NCBI RefSeq assembly: GCF_004331685.1
Contig: NZ_SJSM01000024.1
Coordinates: 1 to 64,000, forward strand
Reading direction: 5' to 3'
DNA length: 64,000 nt
From: Pedobacter hiemivivus
GTDB lineage: Bacteria > Bacteroidota > Bacteroidia > Sphingobacteriales > Sphingobacteriaceae
Positions 17,623-26,975 of the stretch are shown here, piece by piece. A program made the position numbers and the translations under genes. The stretch's first letter is position 1. Each line of letters starts with the position of its first letter. The notes beneath the pieces are model-generated. The model made no database searches. It was not told the origin of the DNA and saw only the letters and a list, made by a program, of their open reading frames with translations.

Positions 17623-17682
17623 GGGTTTATTGAGAAATATTGACACCCTGCAATCCCCCAGTCCAACCCGAATTCCTTATAC

Positions 17683-17715
17683 AAAAAAAAGAGACTATCC
17701 TTACGGGACAACCTC
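17683..17715 (-). terminator. Rho-independent terminator of the secreted-protein gene
   Basis: Minus strand: GAGGTTGTCC pairs (with G-T wobbles) with GGATAGTCTC around CGTAA, followed by eight Ts. It lies 24 bp after the stop of the gene at 17740. Confidence 0.65.
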
Positions 17716-17739
17716 TTCTAAACATAAAAAACTAATCTA

Positions 17740-18333
17740 TTAACGCATTTGAACCACTTTGGTAAATTCCTGATTTTCAGACTTGATCAAAAAAGTCAGC
17801 TCACCTAAACCTACCCTGGATACATTAAACTTTTTGGTAAGGGCTAACTCACCTTCAAAAACTTCTTTATATAATTCATCATTATATTCGTTTATAATTC
17901 TAACCTCTACTGGTCCTTTAGACGCATTTTCAAGATTCAATGTGATCATTTCATCTTCCTTAGTCAAAACCGGCTTAATCGTTTCGGTAATCAATGGATT
18001 AGACACAATCGTTTTACCATTCACAATCGAAAGTTGGTACTCCGTTGATTTCGATTCTGTTGTTATTTTAAATGTATAACTTCCATCCGGGAAAGAACTC
18101 AAGTCATAAGTTTTAGAAGATCCACGTTTTGCCTTTATTCTTTTCTCATATAAGAGCTCATTTTCTGTTCCATAAATAGAAACATCAACAATTTGAGCCT
18201 CATCAATATAAAAAGTAACTGATTTTTCATTTATCCCTTTAACTTTCAACACAAATGAGCCTTCACTTGCATATAAGCTAGCAGAAAAGAATAGGGAAAC
18301 TGCTATTAGACTGATTTTTAATAAATTTTTCAT
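17740..18333 (-). CDS. Secreted beta-rich protein of unknown function
   Basis: 197 aa from the ATG at 18333 (MKNLLKISLIAVSLFF); an in-frame ATG 42 nt upstream would put extra residues ahead of a clean signal peptide cleaved after YAS. Two repeats of about 85 residues follow with the pattern of a beta-sandwich (DVSIYGTENELLYEKRIKAKRG with YDLSSFPDGSYTFKI, then VEVRIINEYNDELYKEVF with FNVSRVGLGELTFLI), which resembles the secretion-tail or FN3-like folds of Bacteroidota. No catalytic motif is visible. Its terminator is at 17683. Confidence 0.75.
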   Translation of the reverse strand: MKNLLKISLIAVSLFFSASLYASEGSFVLKVKGINEKSVTFYIDEAQIVDVSIYGTENELLYEKRIKAKRGSSKTYDLSSFPDGSYTFKITTESKSTEYQLSIVNGKTIVSNPLITETIKPVLTKEDEMITLNLENASKGPVEVRIINEYNDELYKEVFEGELALTKKFNVSRVGLGELTFLIKSENQEFTKVVQMR

Positions 18334-18491
18334 GATAAAATTGTTTAAAAGGTTAACAATTATTTTATACTCCAAAATTACTACTCATTTTGATGGAAAA
18401 TTTATTGCATATTCACTGATATCTATGCTAAATTACCCGCACATCAGTATCTTTAGGACAAAAAACAATAAATATGATTTTTTAAGTATTT

Positions 18492-19379
18492 TTGATCGTG
18501 CAAAACAAGAAGAATATTAAGCCCGGCTTTGAAGTTATTGAACCCACTTTTGGAAGTTCTTTTTATTATTCAAAATATATAGAGAACCACAACAACAAAG
18601 CACACGTTTGGCATTACCACCCCGAAATTGAAATGGTTTTTGTAAACGGAGGATCGGGGAAACGACAAATCGGAAGTCATATATCTTATTATACCGAAGG
18701 TGATTTAATCTTGATTGGTAGTAATTTACCCCATTGCGGCTTCACCGACACCAATACTGGGAATAAAAATGAGACTGTTATTCAAATGAAAGATGATTTT
18801 CTTGGAAAAGACTTTTTAGGTCTCCAGGAAACAAAATCCATATCTGACCTATTTAATAAAGCAAAAGGCGGTATTGCTTTTGGACAAAGAACAAAAGACG
18901 CCGTAGGCCATAAAATTGAGCTCATGGATGAGCAAGAGCCTTTTGAAAGATTATTAACCTTATTAAGTGTATTAAAAGAACTGGAACACGCCAGTGATTA
19001 TAAAATTTTAAATGCAGCTGGATTTTCAATGGAAATGCAAATCCAGGACAATGACAGAATTAATATGGTATTTAACTATGTTAAAGATCATTTCCAGGAA
19101 GAGATTAATTTAATCGCTATTGCAGAAATGTCTAGCATGACCGTCCCCTCCTTCTGCCGATATTTTAAGAAAATCACAAAAAAAACATTTACTCAATTCG
19201 TAAACGAATATCGAATTGTACACGCCTCTAAACTTTTGGCAGAAAAACAAACCAGCGTTGCAAATATTAGCTATGAAAGCGGCTTTAATAATTTCAGTCA
19301 CTTTAATAAGGTATTTAAAGAATTTACTGGAAAAAGCGCCTCACAATACAGAAAAGAATTAACGGCTGTTTTTAAATAA
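18492..19379 (+). CDS. AraC-family transcriptional regulator
   Basis: 295 aa. The N-terminal cupin sensor contains HVWHYHPEIEMVFVNGGSGKRQIG and GDLILIGSNLPHCGF. The C-terminal part has two helix-turn-helix motifs (about 190-290: INLIAIAEMSSMTVPSFCRYFKKITKKTF and SVANISYESGFNNFSHFNKVFKEFTGKSASQYR). Cupin-AraC proteins of this build usually control sugar or aromatic catabolism; the target here is unknown. No ATG is available at the right place: the start is TTG (18492) or GTG (18498), the only choices that keep the cupin N-terminus. It is followed by dnaX after 27 bp on the same strand. Confidence 0.9.
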   Translation: MIVQNKKNIKPGFEVIEPTFGSSFYYSKYIENHNNKAHVWHYHPEIEMVFVNGGSGKRQIGSHISYYTEGDLILIGSNLPHCGFTDTNTGNKNETVIQMKDDFLGKDFLGLQETKSISDLFNKAKGGIAFGQRTKDAVGHKIELMDEQEPFERLLTLLSVLKELEHASDYKILNAAGFSMEMQIQDNDRINMVFNYVKDHFQEEINLIAIAEMSSMTVPSFCRYFKKITKKTFTQFVNEYRIVHASKLLAEKQTSVANISYESGFNNFSHFNKVFKEFTGKSASQYRKELTAVFK

Positions 19380-19406
19380 ATTAAAAATGCCTATTTTCGT
19401 GGACGA

Positions 19407-21263
19407 ATGGAGAATTTTATAGTATCAGCCCGTAAATACCGCCCGGCAACGTTTGAAACGGTTGTTGGACAGCAGCACATTACAGGTACGCTAAAAAATG
19501 CTATAAAAAACAACCAACTGGCACAGGCTTTTCTATTTTGTGGGCCAAGGGGTGTAGGTAAAACCACTTGCGCACGTATCCTTGCAAAAACAATTAACTG
19601 TACCAATCTAACTCCAGAACAAGAAGCCTGTGGCACCTGTGATTCTTGTGTTTCTTTTCAAACCGGTCATTCTTTCAACTTCCATGAGCTTGATGCTGCA
19701 TCGAACAACTCTGTTGATGACATCAGAAGTTTGATTGAGCAAGTACGCATACCGCCACAAGCCGGAAAATATAAAATCTATATCATTGATGAGGTGCACA
19801 TGCTTTCCGCAAATGCCTTCAATGCGTTCCTAAAAACACTTGAAGAGCCACCTTCTTATGCTATTTTTATATTAGCCACCACAGAAAAACATAAAATACT
19901 GCCTACGATATTGTCACGATGCCAGATCTTTGATTTCAACAGGATCCAGGTAGATGATATTTCAAGTCATTTAAATAAAATCGCAGAACGTGAAAACATA
20001 GCCGTAGAAGCCGACGGTCTACACATCATTGCTCAAAAAGCGGATGGCGGACTAAGGGATGCACTATCTATGTTTGATCAGATTGTAAGTTATACCAACA
20101 AAAATCTAACTTATAAATCGGTAATCGACAATCTTAACATACTTGATTACGACTACTACTTTAAACTTACCCAATACCTTACTGCTACCGATGTAAGTAA
20201 TACCCTAATCTTGTTTGATGAAATATTAAACAATGGTTTTGATGGTAACAACTTCATCAACGGATTGGCCAGTCACCTGCGCAATCTATTGGTAGCCAAA
20301 GATCCGCAAACCACTAAACTTTTAGAGGTTAGCGAAAACATCAAACAAAAATACATCAGTCAGAGTCAGCAAACACCGGTATCATTTATCCTTACTGCTT
20401 TAAATCTGGCCAACCAGTGCGATCTGAATTACAAAAACAGTAAAAATCAGCGGCTACAAGTGGAGATGGCTTTAATAAAAATGTGCCACATACCATCGGT
20501 ACTTCAACTAGCCAGCCAACCGCTTACCAACGCAACTGACAACGATCAGATTAAAAAAAAAACTAATGTAAGTCCTGTTGCAGCACCTGCGCCGGCGACA
20601 AATCAAGTAGTTAATACAGCGCCTACAACTGCAATTCCTATAGCTCCGCTAAATCCAGCTGCAAACGCTACGCCGGCTATACCAGTTATGGAGGCAAAAC
20701 CTGTGACTACACCGTCTGCAAGCATTCCGCTTCCTAAAAAAGCACCTGCACCATCTGCAAAAATTGTACTTAAGCCATCTTCTCCTACCCAGCAAAATAA
20801 CGCGGCAATGCTAATTCCATCTTTAAACGGCATAGAAAAAAAAGGAGAAGGTGCTGTTGATGACGAACCACAATATATTTCTGGTAGTGACCGTGAGCCC
20901 TTTACACATGAGCAGCTTCTATTTTACTGGGAAGAGTATGTAAACATCGTAAAAGTGGCTAACAGAATCAATGTGTATACCTTAATGAGTACTTCAGCAC
21001 CGATATTGGTAAGTCAGGAAGAAATTTTGGTACATATTGAGCATAAGCTACAAGAAGGCATACTTCAGGAGGAAATGATAGATCTACTTAATTTTTTAAG
21101 GCCAAGACTTAAAAACTTTAGTATTATCATAAAGACTAAGCAAGTCGTAAAAGAGGTAGTGAACCGTCTGTACACCAGTGTTGAAAAATATCAGTATCTG
21201 GTTGAGAAAAACCCCAAGCTGGATGAGATGCGTCGTAGGTTTAATCTCGACGTCAATCCTTAA
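19407..21263 (+). CDS. dnaX: DNA polymerase III subunit gamma/tau
   Basis: 618 aa. AAA+ clamp-loader ATPase: Walker A GPRGVGKT (46-53), zinc-binding cysteines in CTNLTPEQEACGTCDSC, Walker B IIDEVHML, and sensor LSRCQIFDF. A Pro/Ala-rich linker (about 390-470) joins it to a C-terminal tau-type domain (about 490-610). It loads the sliding clamp and ties the polymerases together. The linker is low-complexity; no slippery frameshift heptamer was searched for in detail. Essential housekeeping gene. Confidence 0.97.
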   Translation: MENFIVSARKYRPATFETVVGQQHITGTLKNAIKNNQLAQAFLFCGPRGVGKTTCARILAKTINCTNLTPEQEACGTCDSCVSFQTGHSFNFHELDAASNNSVDDIRSLIEQVRIPPQAGKYKIYIIDEVHMLSANAFNAFLKTLEEPPSYAIFILATTEKHKILPTILSRCQIFDFNRIQVDDISSHLNKIAERENIAVEADGLHIIAQKADGGLRDALSMFDQIVSYTNKNLTYKSVIDNLNILDYDYYFKLTQYLTATDVSNTLILFDEILNNGFDGNNFINGLASHLRNLLVAKDPQTTKLLEVSENIKQKYISQSQQTPVSFILTALNLANQCDLNYKNSKNQRLQVEMALIKMCHIPSVLQLASQPLTNATDNDQIKKKTNVSPVAAPAPATNQVVNTAPTTAIPIAPLNPAANATPAIPVMEAKPVTTPSASIPLPKKAPAPSAKIVLKPSSPTQQNNAAMLIPSLNGIEKKGEGAVDDEPQYISGSDREPFTHEQLLFYWEEYVNIVKVANRINVYTLMSTSAPILVSQEEILVHIEHKLQEGILQEEMIDLLNFLRPRLKNFSIIIKTKQVVKEVVNRLYTSVEKYQYLVEKNPKLDEMRRRFNLDVNP

Positions 21264-21266
21264 CCC

Positions 21267-21689
21267 TCACTTACCTGGCATATCATTAATCGGATAACCC
21301 TCTTCATCCAGATCATCCCGGTCATCCTCAGGCGTACGGGCCAGTATTTCATCCTCAGGACTCACCACTACACTTTCACCATCATCTATACGCATTCCAG
21401 CACCATCTAACCTTTCTTTCAACTCGCCATCCTTGTCATACTCCAATCCAATATAAGGGTTCGATTCATCGTAAGTAGAAATACTATCCTCGCCATTAGG
21501 CGCCGAAGTATCATAAGGAAGTGGATGGTCGTAGTCCGTATCCTTCCCTTTCACATCAAACTCGAAACTATTCCGCTCTTTATCAAAAGATAAATTATTA
21601 AAATCCTTGGTTTCACCCAAATCTGTTGGATGAAGCTTGTCCTTTGCGCGTTTAGCACCTCCTTGCTGATCATTATCGCCCGTCATCAT
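21267..21689 (-). CDS. Acidic, probably disordered protein of unknown function
   Basis: 140 aa, hydrophilic and rich in Asp, Glu, Gly and Pro with no membrane segment or signal peptide. Segments such as YDHPLPYDTSAPNGED and EEGYPINDMPGK look unstructured. I know no function; similar short acidic proteins occur in Sphingobacteriaceae. The stop lies 3 bp from the dnaX stop (convergent). Upstream, two direct repeats TATCGTATAAA 22 bp apart suggest a regulated promoter. Confidence 0.7.
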   Translation of the reverse strand: MMTGDNDQQGGAKRAKDKLHPTDLGETKDFNNLSFDKERNSFEFDVKGKDTDYDHPLPYDTSAPNGEDSISTYDESNPYIGLEYDKDGELKERLDGAGMRIDDGESVVVSPEDEILARTPEDDRDDLDEEGYPINDMPGK

Positions 21690-21753
21690 ATTGGTTAGGT
21701 TTTATACCGATATAACGTAGAAAAAGAACTAAATGTTTTTAATTATTCACACT

Positions 21754-21786
21754 TATCGTATAAATTATTGATACATATCGTATAAA
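21754..21786 (-). promoter_or_regulatory. Direct repeats TATCGTATAAA, possible operator
   Basis: Identical 11-bp copies at 21754-21764 and 21776-21786 are spaced 22 bp start to start (two helical turns). A near copy in the opposite orientation (TTTATACCGATA) starts at 21701. All lie upstream of the acidic-protein gene on minus. Confidence 0.4.
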
Positions 21787-21798
21787 AAAACACATAAA

Positions 21799-21836
21799 AA
21801 AGGGGTCTGTACCATGATGATGATACAGACCCCTTT
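21799..21836 (-). terminator. Terminator of icd with a conserved-core hairpin
   Basis: AAAGGGGTC and GACCCCTTT enclose the 20-nt core TGTACCATGATGATGATACA (plus-strand reading), which itself pairs TGTA with TACA and CAT with ATG around a C-A mismatch. On the minus strand six Ts follow the stem. The stem starts 19 nt after the icd stop. The same core is found at 62988-63027. Confidence 0.85.
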
Positions 21837-21855
21837 AGGGAAACACTAGCTTAGC

Positions 21856-24075
21856 TTATAAACTTTCTAAAGCAGTGTTTAATGTTTTACTAGGACGCAT
21901 TGCTGCAAAAGCTAAATCATCATTTGGATGATAATAACCACCAATATTTTGTGGCTTACCTTGTGCTCCGATTAACTCTTCCACAATCTTAGCTTCATTT
22001 TCAGTTAAAGCTTTAGCTAGTTGTGCAAACTTCGCCTGCAATTCTGCATCCTTAGTTTGTTCAGCTAAACCTTGAGCCCAATACATTGCCAAATAGTAAT
22101 GTGAACCTCTATTGTCAATCTGACCAACTTTACGAGCTGGAGATTTATCATTAGCTAAGAACATCTCTGTTGCTAAATCTAATGTTTCAGCCAATACTAA
22201 AGCTTTTGCATTGTTTTGAGTTTGACCTAAATGCTCTAAAGAAACAGCTAAAGCCAAAAACTCACCTAAGGAATCCCAACGTAAGTAACCTTCATGCAAG
22301 AATTGTTCAATATGTTTAGGTGCAGAACCACCAGCTCCAGTCTCAAACAAACCACCACCGTTCATCAACGGTACTATAGATAACATTTTTGCAGATGTAC
22401 CTAGTTCTAAAATTGGGAACAAATCGGTTAAATAATCACGTAGTACGTTACCTGTTACTGAAATCGTGTCTTCACCTTTACGGATTCTGTCTAGAGTAAA
22501 TTTAGTCGCTTCAACTGGTGATAAAATACGGATGTCTAAACCTGAAGTATCATGATCAGCCAGGTATTTTTTCACTTTCGCAATAATTTCTCTATCATGC
22601 GCTCTGTTTTCATCTAACCAGAAAACTGCTGGTGTAGCTGATAAGCGAGCTCTATTTACGGTCAATTTAACCCAATCCTGAATTGGAGCATCCTTGGTTT
22701 GGCACATACGGAAGATGTCACCTTTTTCAACCTTTTGATCGAAGAAGACATTACCGTTTGCATCAGTTACACGGATGGCACCATCTGCAGTAGCTTGGAA
22801 AGTTTTATCATGAGAGCCATACTCCTCAGCTTTTTGCGCCATTAAACCTACGTTTGGTACAGAACCCATCGTGGTTACGTCAAAAGCGCCATGAGCTTTA
22901 CAATCCTCAATTGTAGCAGTATAAACACCTGCATAGCAACGATCAGGAATTATAGCAATAGTATCTTGTTGTTTATTGTCTTTATTCCACATCTGACCTG
23001 ATGTACGAATCATTGCTGGCATTGAAGCATCCACAATTACATCAGAAGGCACATGCAGGTTGGTAATTCCTTTATCTGAGTTTACCATGGCCAATGCCGG
23101 GCCATTTGCAATTGCAGCATCAATAGCCGCTTTTACTTCTGCTTCTTTTGCATTTCCAGCAATTTTAGCGTAAACATCGCCTAAACCATTACGGGTATCA
23201 ATGTTTAATTCTTTGAACAGATCAGCATATTTAATAAAAACATCAGCGAAGTAAACTTCTACAATAGCACCAAAAATGATTGGGTCAGAAACCTTCATCA
23301 TGGTTGCTTTTAAATGCACTGAAAGTAAAACACCAGCTGCTTTTGCTTCTTCAATAGCTTTTGCTACAAAAGATTTCAATGCAGAAAGATTCATTACTGA
23401 ACTATCAATTACTTCACCAGCTTTTAATGGCGATAATCCTTTTAGTTCAACAACAGCACCGTTTGCATCTACAAATTCGATTTTAAACTGAGTAGGTTCT
23501 GCAACAGTAACAGATTTTTCTGATCCGTAGAAATCACCTTCAGTCATGCTTTCTACTTTAGTTTTAGAATCTGCAGACCAAGCCCCCATCGAATGTGGAT
23601 TTGCTTTTGCATAATTCTTAACTGCTTTAGGCGCTCTACGATCTGAATTACCTTCACGTAAAACAGGGTTAACAGCAGAACCTAGAATCTTTGCATATTT
23701 TGCTTTGATTGCTTTTTCTTCTTCAGTTTGTGCATTATCTGGATAATTAGGAAGTGCAAAACCTTGTGATTGTAATTCAGTAATTGCACCAACCAACTGT
23801 GGAATAGAAGCAGAAATATTAGGTAATTTGATAATATTAGCCTCTGGCGTAGTTGCCAATTGGCCAAGTTCCGTCAATGCATCTCCAATTTTTTGGTCTT
23901 CCTTTAAAAACTCTGGAAAATTCGCTAAAATCCTTCCGGCTAAAGAAATATCCCTGCTTTCTACGTCAATACCAGCTGAGGCTGTAAAAGCTTGTACAAT
24001 TGGTAATAATGAATAGGTTGCCAACATTGGCGCTTCATCTGTCTTGGTATAGATAATTTTTGATGTGTTTGACAT
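21856..24075 (-). CDS. icd: NADP-dependent isocitrate dehydrogenase, monomeric type
   Basis: 739 aa, the length of the monomeric class II enzyme (about 740). Characteristic segments: IIYTKTDEAPMLATYSLLPIVQAF at the start, SNSDRRAPKAVKNYA-like (EGNSDRRAPKAVKNYA), DVIVDASMPAMIRTSGQMWNK, IPDRCYAGVYTATIEDC and GTSAKMLSIVPLMNGGGLFETGAGGSAPKH. It converts isocitrate and NADP+ to 2-oxoglutarate, CO2 and NADPH in the TCA cycle. Single-gene unit, divergent from the TonB receptor gene (201 bp between), followed by the hairpin at 21799. Confidence 0.97.
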   Translation of the reverse strand: MSNTSKIIYTKTDEAPMLATYSLLPIVQAFTASAGIDVESRDISLAGRILANFPEFLKEDQKIGDALTELGQLATTPEANIIKLPNISASIPQLVGAITELQSQGFALPNYPDNAQTEEEKAIKAKYAKILGSAVNPVLREGNSDRRAPKAVKNYAKANPHSMGAWSADSKTKVESMTEGDFYGSEKSVTVAEPTQFKIEFVDANGAVVELKGLSPLKAGEVIDSSVMNLSALKSFVAKAIEEAKAAGVLLSVHLKATMMKVSDPIIFGAIVEVYFADVFIKYADLFKELNIDTRNGLGDVYAKIAGNAKEAEVKAAIDAAIANGPALAMVNSDKGITNLHVPSDVIVDASMPAMIRTSGQMWNKDNKQQDTIAIIPDRCYAGVYTATIEDCKAHGAFDVTTMGSVPNVGLMAQKAEEYGSHDKTFQATADGAIRVTDANGNVFFDQKVEKGDIFRMCQTKDAPIQDWVKLTVNRARLSATPAVFWLDENRAHDREIIAKVKKYLADHDTSGLDIRILSPVEATKFTLDRIRKGEDTISVTGNVLRDYLTDLFPILELGTSAKMLSIVPLMNGGGLFETGAGGSAPKHIEQFLHEGYLRWDSLGEFLALAVSLEHLGQTQNNAKALVLAETLDLATEMFLANDKSPARKVGQIDNRGSHYYLAMYWAQGLAEQTKDAELQAKFAQLAKALTENEAKIVEELIGAQGKPQNIGGYYHPNDDLAFAAMRPSKTLNTALESL

Positions 24076-24276
24076 ATTGTTATAAATACGATTATATGAA
24101 TGAAAAATAAAGCTGATTGTTTATGATAAACATGCTTTTGATTAAATCGCCTAAAGATAGAATAAACTGATGAAATATGAGCGACAAGCGTGTAAAATTT
24201 AAATAGCACATATAAGAGCGTAAATAGCCAAAATGTGAGTTAGAATTATTCGTACTAAATTTTAGCTTTGCTTTAG

Positions 24277-26343
24277 ATGAAAGCAATTTTTACAAGCTGT
24301 TTGATTGTGCTTGGTTTTTTTAGCATTGCACAAACAAAACAAGACACCACGAAAAAACTAAATGAGGTCGTTATTCACCCTTATTTCTCGGCGCAACCGC
24401 TATTAAGATCAACAGGTTCAATCGGTTTAATAGATCAGGCGGTCATGGATAAGCAACCCTCGGCTTCATTTGTTTCTACAATAAATACCATACCGGGTGT
24501 CCGCATGGAAGAACGCTCACCGGGTAGTTACCGCCTTTCTATTCGTGGGAGCTTACTGAGATCGCCCTTCGGAGTAAGAAATATTAAAATATACTTTGAT
24601 GACTTCCCCTTAACAGATGCAGGTGGGAACACCTATTTCAATGCGCTGGATGTATCCGCTGCACAGAGTTTACAGATTTTAAAAGGACCACATGGCAATA
24701 TCTTTGGCGCAAACTCTGGTGGCGTAATACTAATCCAACCACAGGGCACCGTTTCAGATAGTACAACGTTAGGTTTGAAACTTGAAGGCGGTTCTTATGG
24801 TCTCTTCCGGGAAAATTTAATTTTAAACCAGCAGTTTAACAAATACAGCTTTAACCTTACGCAATCCTATCAACGTAGTGATGGCTACCGTGACCACAGT
24901 GGAATGGATCGTAAATACTTCCAGACTTTCCACAAATGGGATTATGCAAAGAATGCCACACTAAAAGCATTTATATTTTATTCAGATCTCCATTACAATA
25001 CACCCGGTGGGTTAACCGAAGCACAGTATTTGCAAAATCCAAAATCATCAAGACCTGCAGCGGGTGCCTTAAAAAGTGCGATACAACAAAATGCAGGGAT
25101 CTATAGCAATACATTATACGGAGGGATTGCCAACAACTGGCAAATCAATGAGCAGCTAAAGCATGTAGTAGCTGTTTTTGCTTCCTATACGGACTTTAAA
25201 AACCCGTTTATTACCAATTATGAGAAACGAAAAGAACTTACACTTGGCTTGAGGTCATATCTTGAATATGAACGGAAACAGACTGATTTGAACTGGAAAT
25301 TCGATTTGGGCGTGGAAAGTATGCAAACCTCAACCGATGTAGACAATTACGTAAACAATCTAGGTGTTCCAGCTGCATTACAAGCTTCAGATAAATTAAA
25401 GGCCGCAGCTAATTTTGCTTTTGCTCATCTCACCGTTGATCTATTTGATAAATGGCTATTTGAGCTTTCTGCCAGTGCCAATTTGTATAAATATGGTTAT
25501 GAAAGCATCGCTCCTATAGCTATTGCAAAAAACACAAATAGCTTTGACATTCAGGTGATGCCAAGAGCCGCACTATCTTACCTTGTAGACCAACGTTTAT
25601 CTTTAAGAGCCTCAGCGAGTAAAGGTTACTCCCCTCCTACGCTGGCAGAAATCAGAGCCTCGAACAATGTGATCAATATTGACTTGCAACCGGAATATGG
25701 TTGGAATTACGAAACCGGGTTAAAATATCAAACATTAAACAATAGATTGTTTATTGATGTAGCCGGCTTCTACTACAATCTAAAAAGTGCAATAGTGAGA
25801 CGTTTAGACGAAAATAATGCTGAATATTTTATCAATGCCGGTGGTACCAAGCAATGGGGATTGGAAAGTACACTTGTTTTTTGGGTGATTCCAACTAATG
25901 CGTCAAATTTTGTACAAAGCTTGCAGTTTCGAAATGCTTATACCTTAAGTCACTTTAAATTTGACAAGTACCAGGATAAAACTGCTGATTTTTCAGGCAA
26001 TAACCTTACAGGTGTTCCAAAAACGACGGTAGTTAGCAGTGTTGATGTACAGTTGCCTAAAGGTTGTTACGCTTTTTTCCAACACAACTTTACTTCTCGA
26101 ATTCCACTAAATGATGCCAATACAGCTTATGCAAAAAAATACCATCTCCTGCAGGCCAAAATTGGGTATAGAAACTTGCGCATTGGTCGTGTTCCCGTAG
26201 AGATTTTTGCAGGGGCTGATAATCTATTAAACGAAAACTACAGCCTGGGTAACGACCTCAATGCTTTAGGAGGTCGTTACTTTAATGCTGCTGCTAAACG
26301 TAATTTTTATGGGGGCTTAGCGGTAAGGTTTAATAAACCTTAA
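24277..26343 (+). CDS. TonB-dependent outer-membrane receptor
   Basis: 688 aa. A signal peptide (cleavage near SIAQ) is followed by a TonB box region (NEVVIHPY), plug domain (GSIGLIDQAVMDKQPSASF, SIRGSLLRSPFGVRNIKIYFDD, LKGPHGNIFGANSGGVI) and a 22-strand barrel ending in GGLAVRFNKP. It lacks the STN and CarboxypepD extensions of the SusC proteins in this window, so it is a classical siderophore, metal or vitamin receptor. Substrate unknown; no transport partner is adjacent. TAGCTTTG (24263-24270) fits a -7 element and would place the transcript start next to the ATG. Ends overlap with ssb by 4 bp. Confidence 0.9.
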   Translation: MKAIFTSCLIVLGFFSIAQTKQDTTKKLNEVVIHPYFSAQPLLRSTGSIGLIDQAVMDKQPSASFVSTINTIPGVRMEERSPGSYRLSIRGSLLRSPFGVRNIKIYFDDFPLTDAGGNTYFNALDVSAAQSLQILKGPHGNIFGANSGGVILIQPQGTVSDSTTLGLKLEGGSYGLFRENLILNQQFNKYSFNLTQSYQRSDGYRDHSGMDRKYFQTFHKWDYAKNATLKAFIFYSDLHYNTPGGLTEAQYLQNPKSSRPAAGALKSAIQQNAGIYSNTLYGGIANNWQINEQLKHVVAVFASYTDFKNPFITNYEKRKELTLGLRSYLEYERKQTDLNWKFDLGVESMQTSTDVDNYVNNLGVPAALQASDKLKAAANFAFAHLTVDLFDKWLFELSASANLYKYGYESIAPIAIAKNTNSFDIQVMPRAALSYLVDQRLSLRASASKGYSPPTLAEIRASNNVINIDLQPEYGWNYETGLKYQTLNNRLFIDVAGFYYNLKSAIVRRLDENNAEYFINAGGTKQWGLESTLVFWVIPTNASNFVQSLQFRNAYTLSHFKFDKYQDKTADFSGNNLTGVPKTTVVSSVDVQLPKGCYAFFQHNFTSRIPLNDANTAYAKKYHLLQAKIGYRNLRIGRVPVEIFAGADNLLNENYSLGNDLNALGGRYFNAAAKRNFYGGLAVRFNKP

Positions 26344-26756
26344 GCCTCCACTTTTTTTTCTATTTCCACTTTAGACTCCCTTTCCTTATCCTCCTCCATC
26401 TTGTCTTCCTTCTTCCTTTTAATCTCCAGAACGTCCAATTCAATCGCAGTTACGACAACCTCAGTAGAATAGCGAAGATCCCCGGCCTTGTCTTTATAAC
26501 TTTGCATATTTAGTTTTCCTTCGATACTAAATCGTGTTCCCTTCCTAACCGCTCTTTCCACCAACTCTACTCTTTTGTTCCAGAAAATTAAACTAAACCA
26601 TTGTGTTTGGTTTACCGAAACTCCCTGGCTATTTTTATAAACTTCATTCACCGCAATACTTAGCCGCGCCATTCGTTTTTCATTTGCAAAATTGATGATA
26701 ACCGGATCAGTTCCTGCAAACCCGGTTAACCGCACACTGTTTCTTACTTTTTCCAT
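26340..26756 (-). CDS. ssb: Single-stranded DNA-binding protein, short paralogue
   Basis: 138 aa. The OB fold is clear: VRNSVRLTGFAGTDPVIINFANEKRMARLSIAV, QTQWFSLIFWNKRVELVERAVRKGTRFSIEGKL, YKDKAGDLRYSTEVVV. The C-terminal tail is a highly charged Lys/Glu run ending in EKKVEA. It lacks the acidic DDDIPF-type tip through which SSB recruits partner proteins. It may be an accessory SSB rather than the main replicative one. Overlaps the end of the TonB receptor gene by 4 bp in convergent orientation. Confidence 0.9.
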   Translation of the reverse strand: MEKVRNSVRLTGFAGTDPVIINFANEKRMARLSIAVNEVYKNSQGVSVNQTQWFSLIFWNKRVELVERAVRKGTRFSIEGKLNMQSYKDKAGDLRYSTEVVVTAIELDVLEIKRKKEDKMEEDKERESKVEIEKKVEA

Positions 26757-26975
26757 TTTTCTAGATATTTAGTTAGTATTGACTTCATTCACAGCTGTTA
26801 GTGCGATCGCCAATTAAGCAAATGTGTATAGAATGGATACAATAAACATGACATTACACGGGTATATCCGGTTACATCCGTATAATTAAGATAATTGAAA
26901 TACAACTCTGTATATTTACAATAATTAATCTGAAAAAATATTAACCTATTGTATAGCCCCCTGTAAATTAAAGCT

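Noticed and set aside
20570..20830. Low-complexity Pro/Ala region in dnaX as a possible insertion
   Set aside because: Such linkers are normal between the clamp-loader and tau parts of DnaX.
26840..26890. ATCCG repeats in the gap upstream of the zinc-ribbon gene
   Set aside because: Imperfect and very short; no T-run or consistent symmetry.
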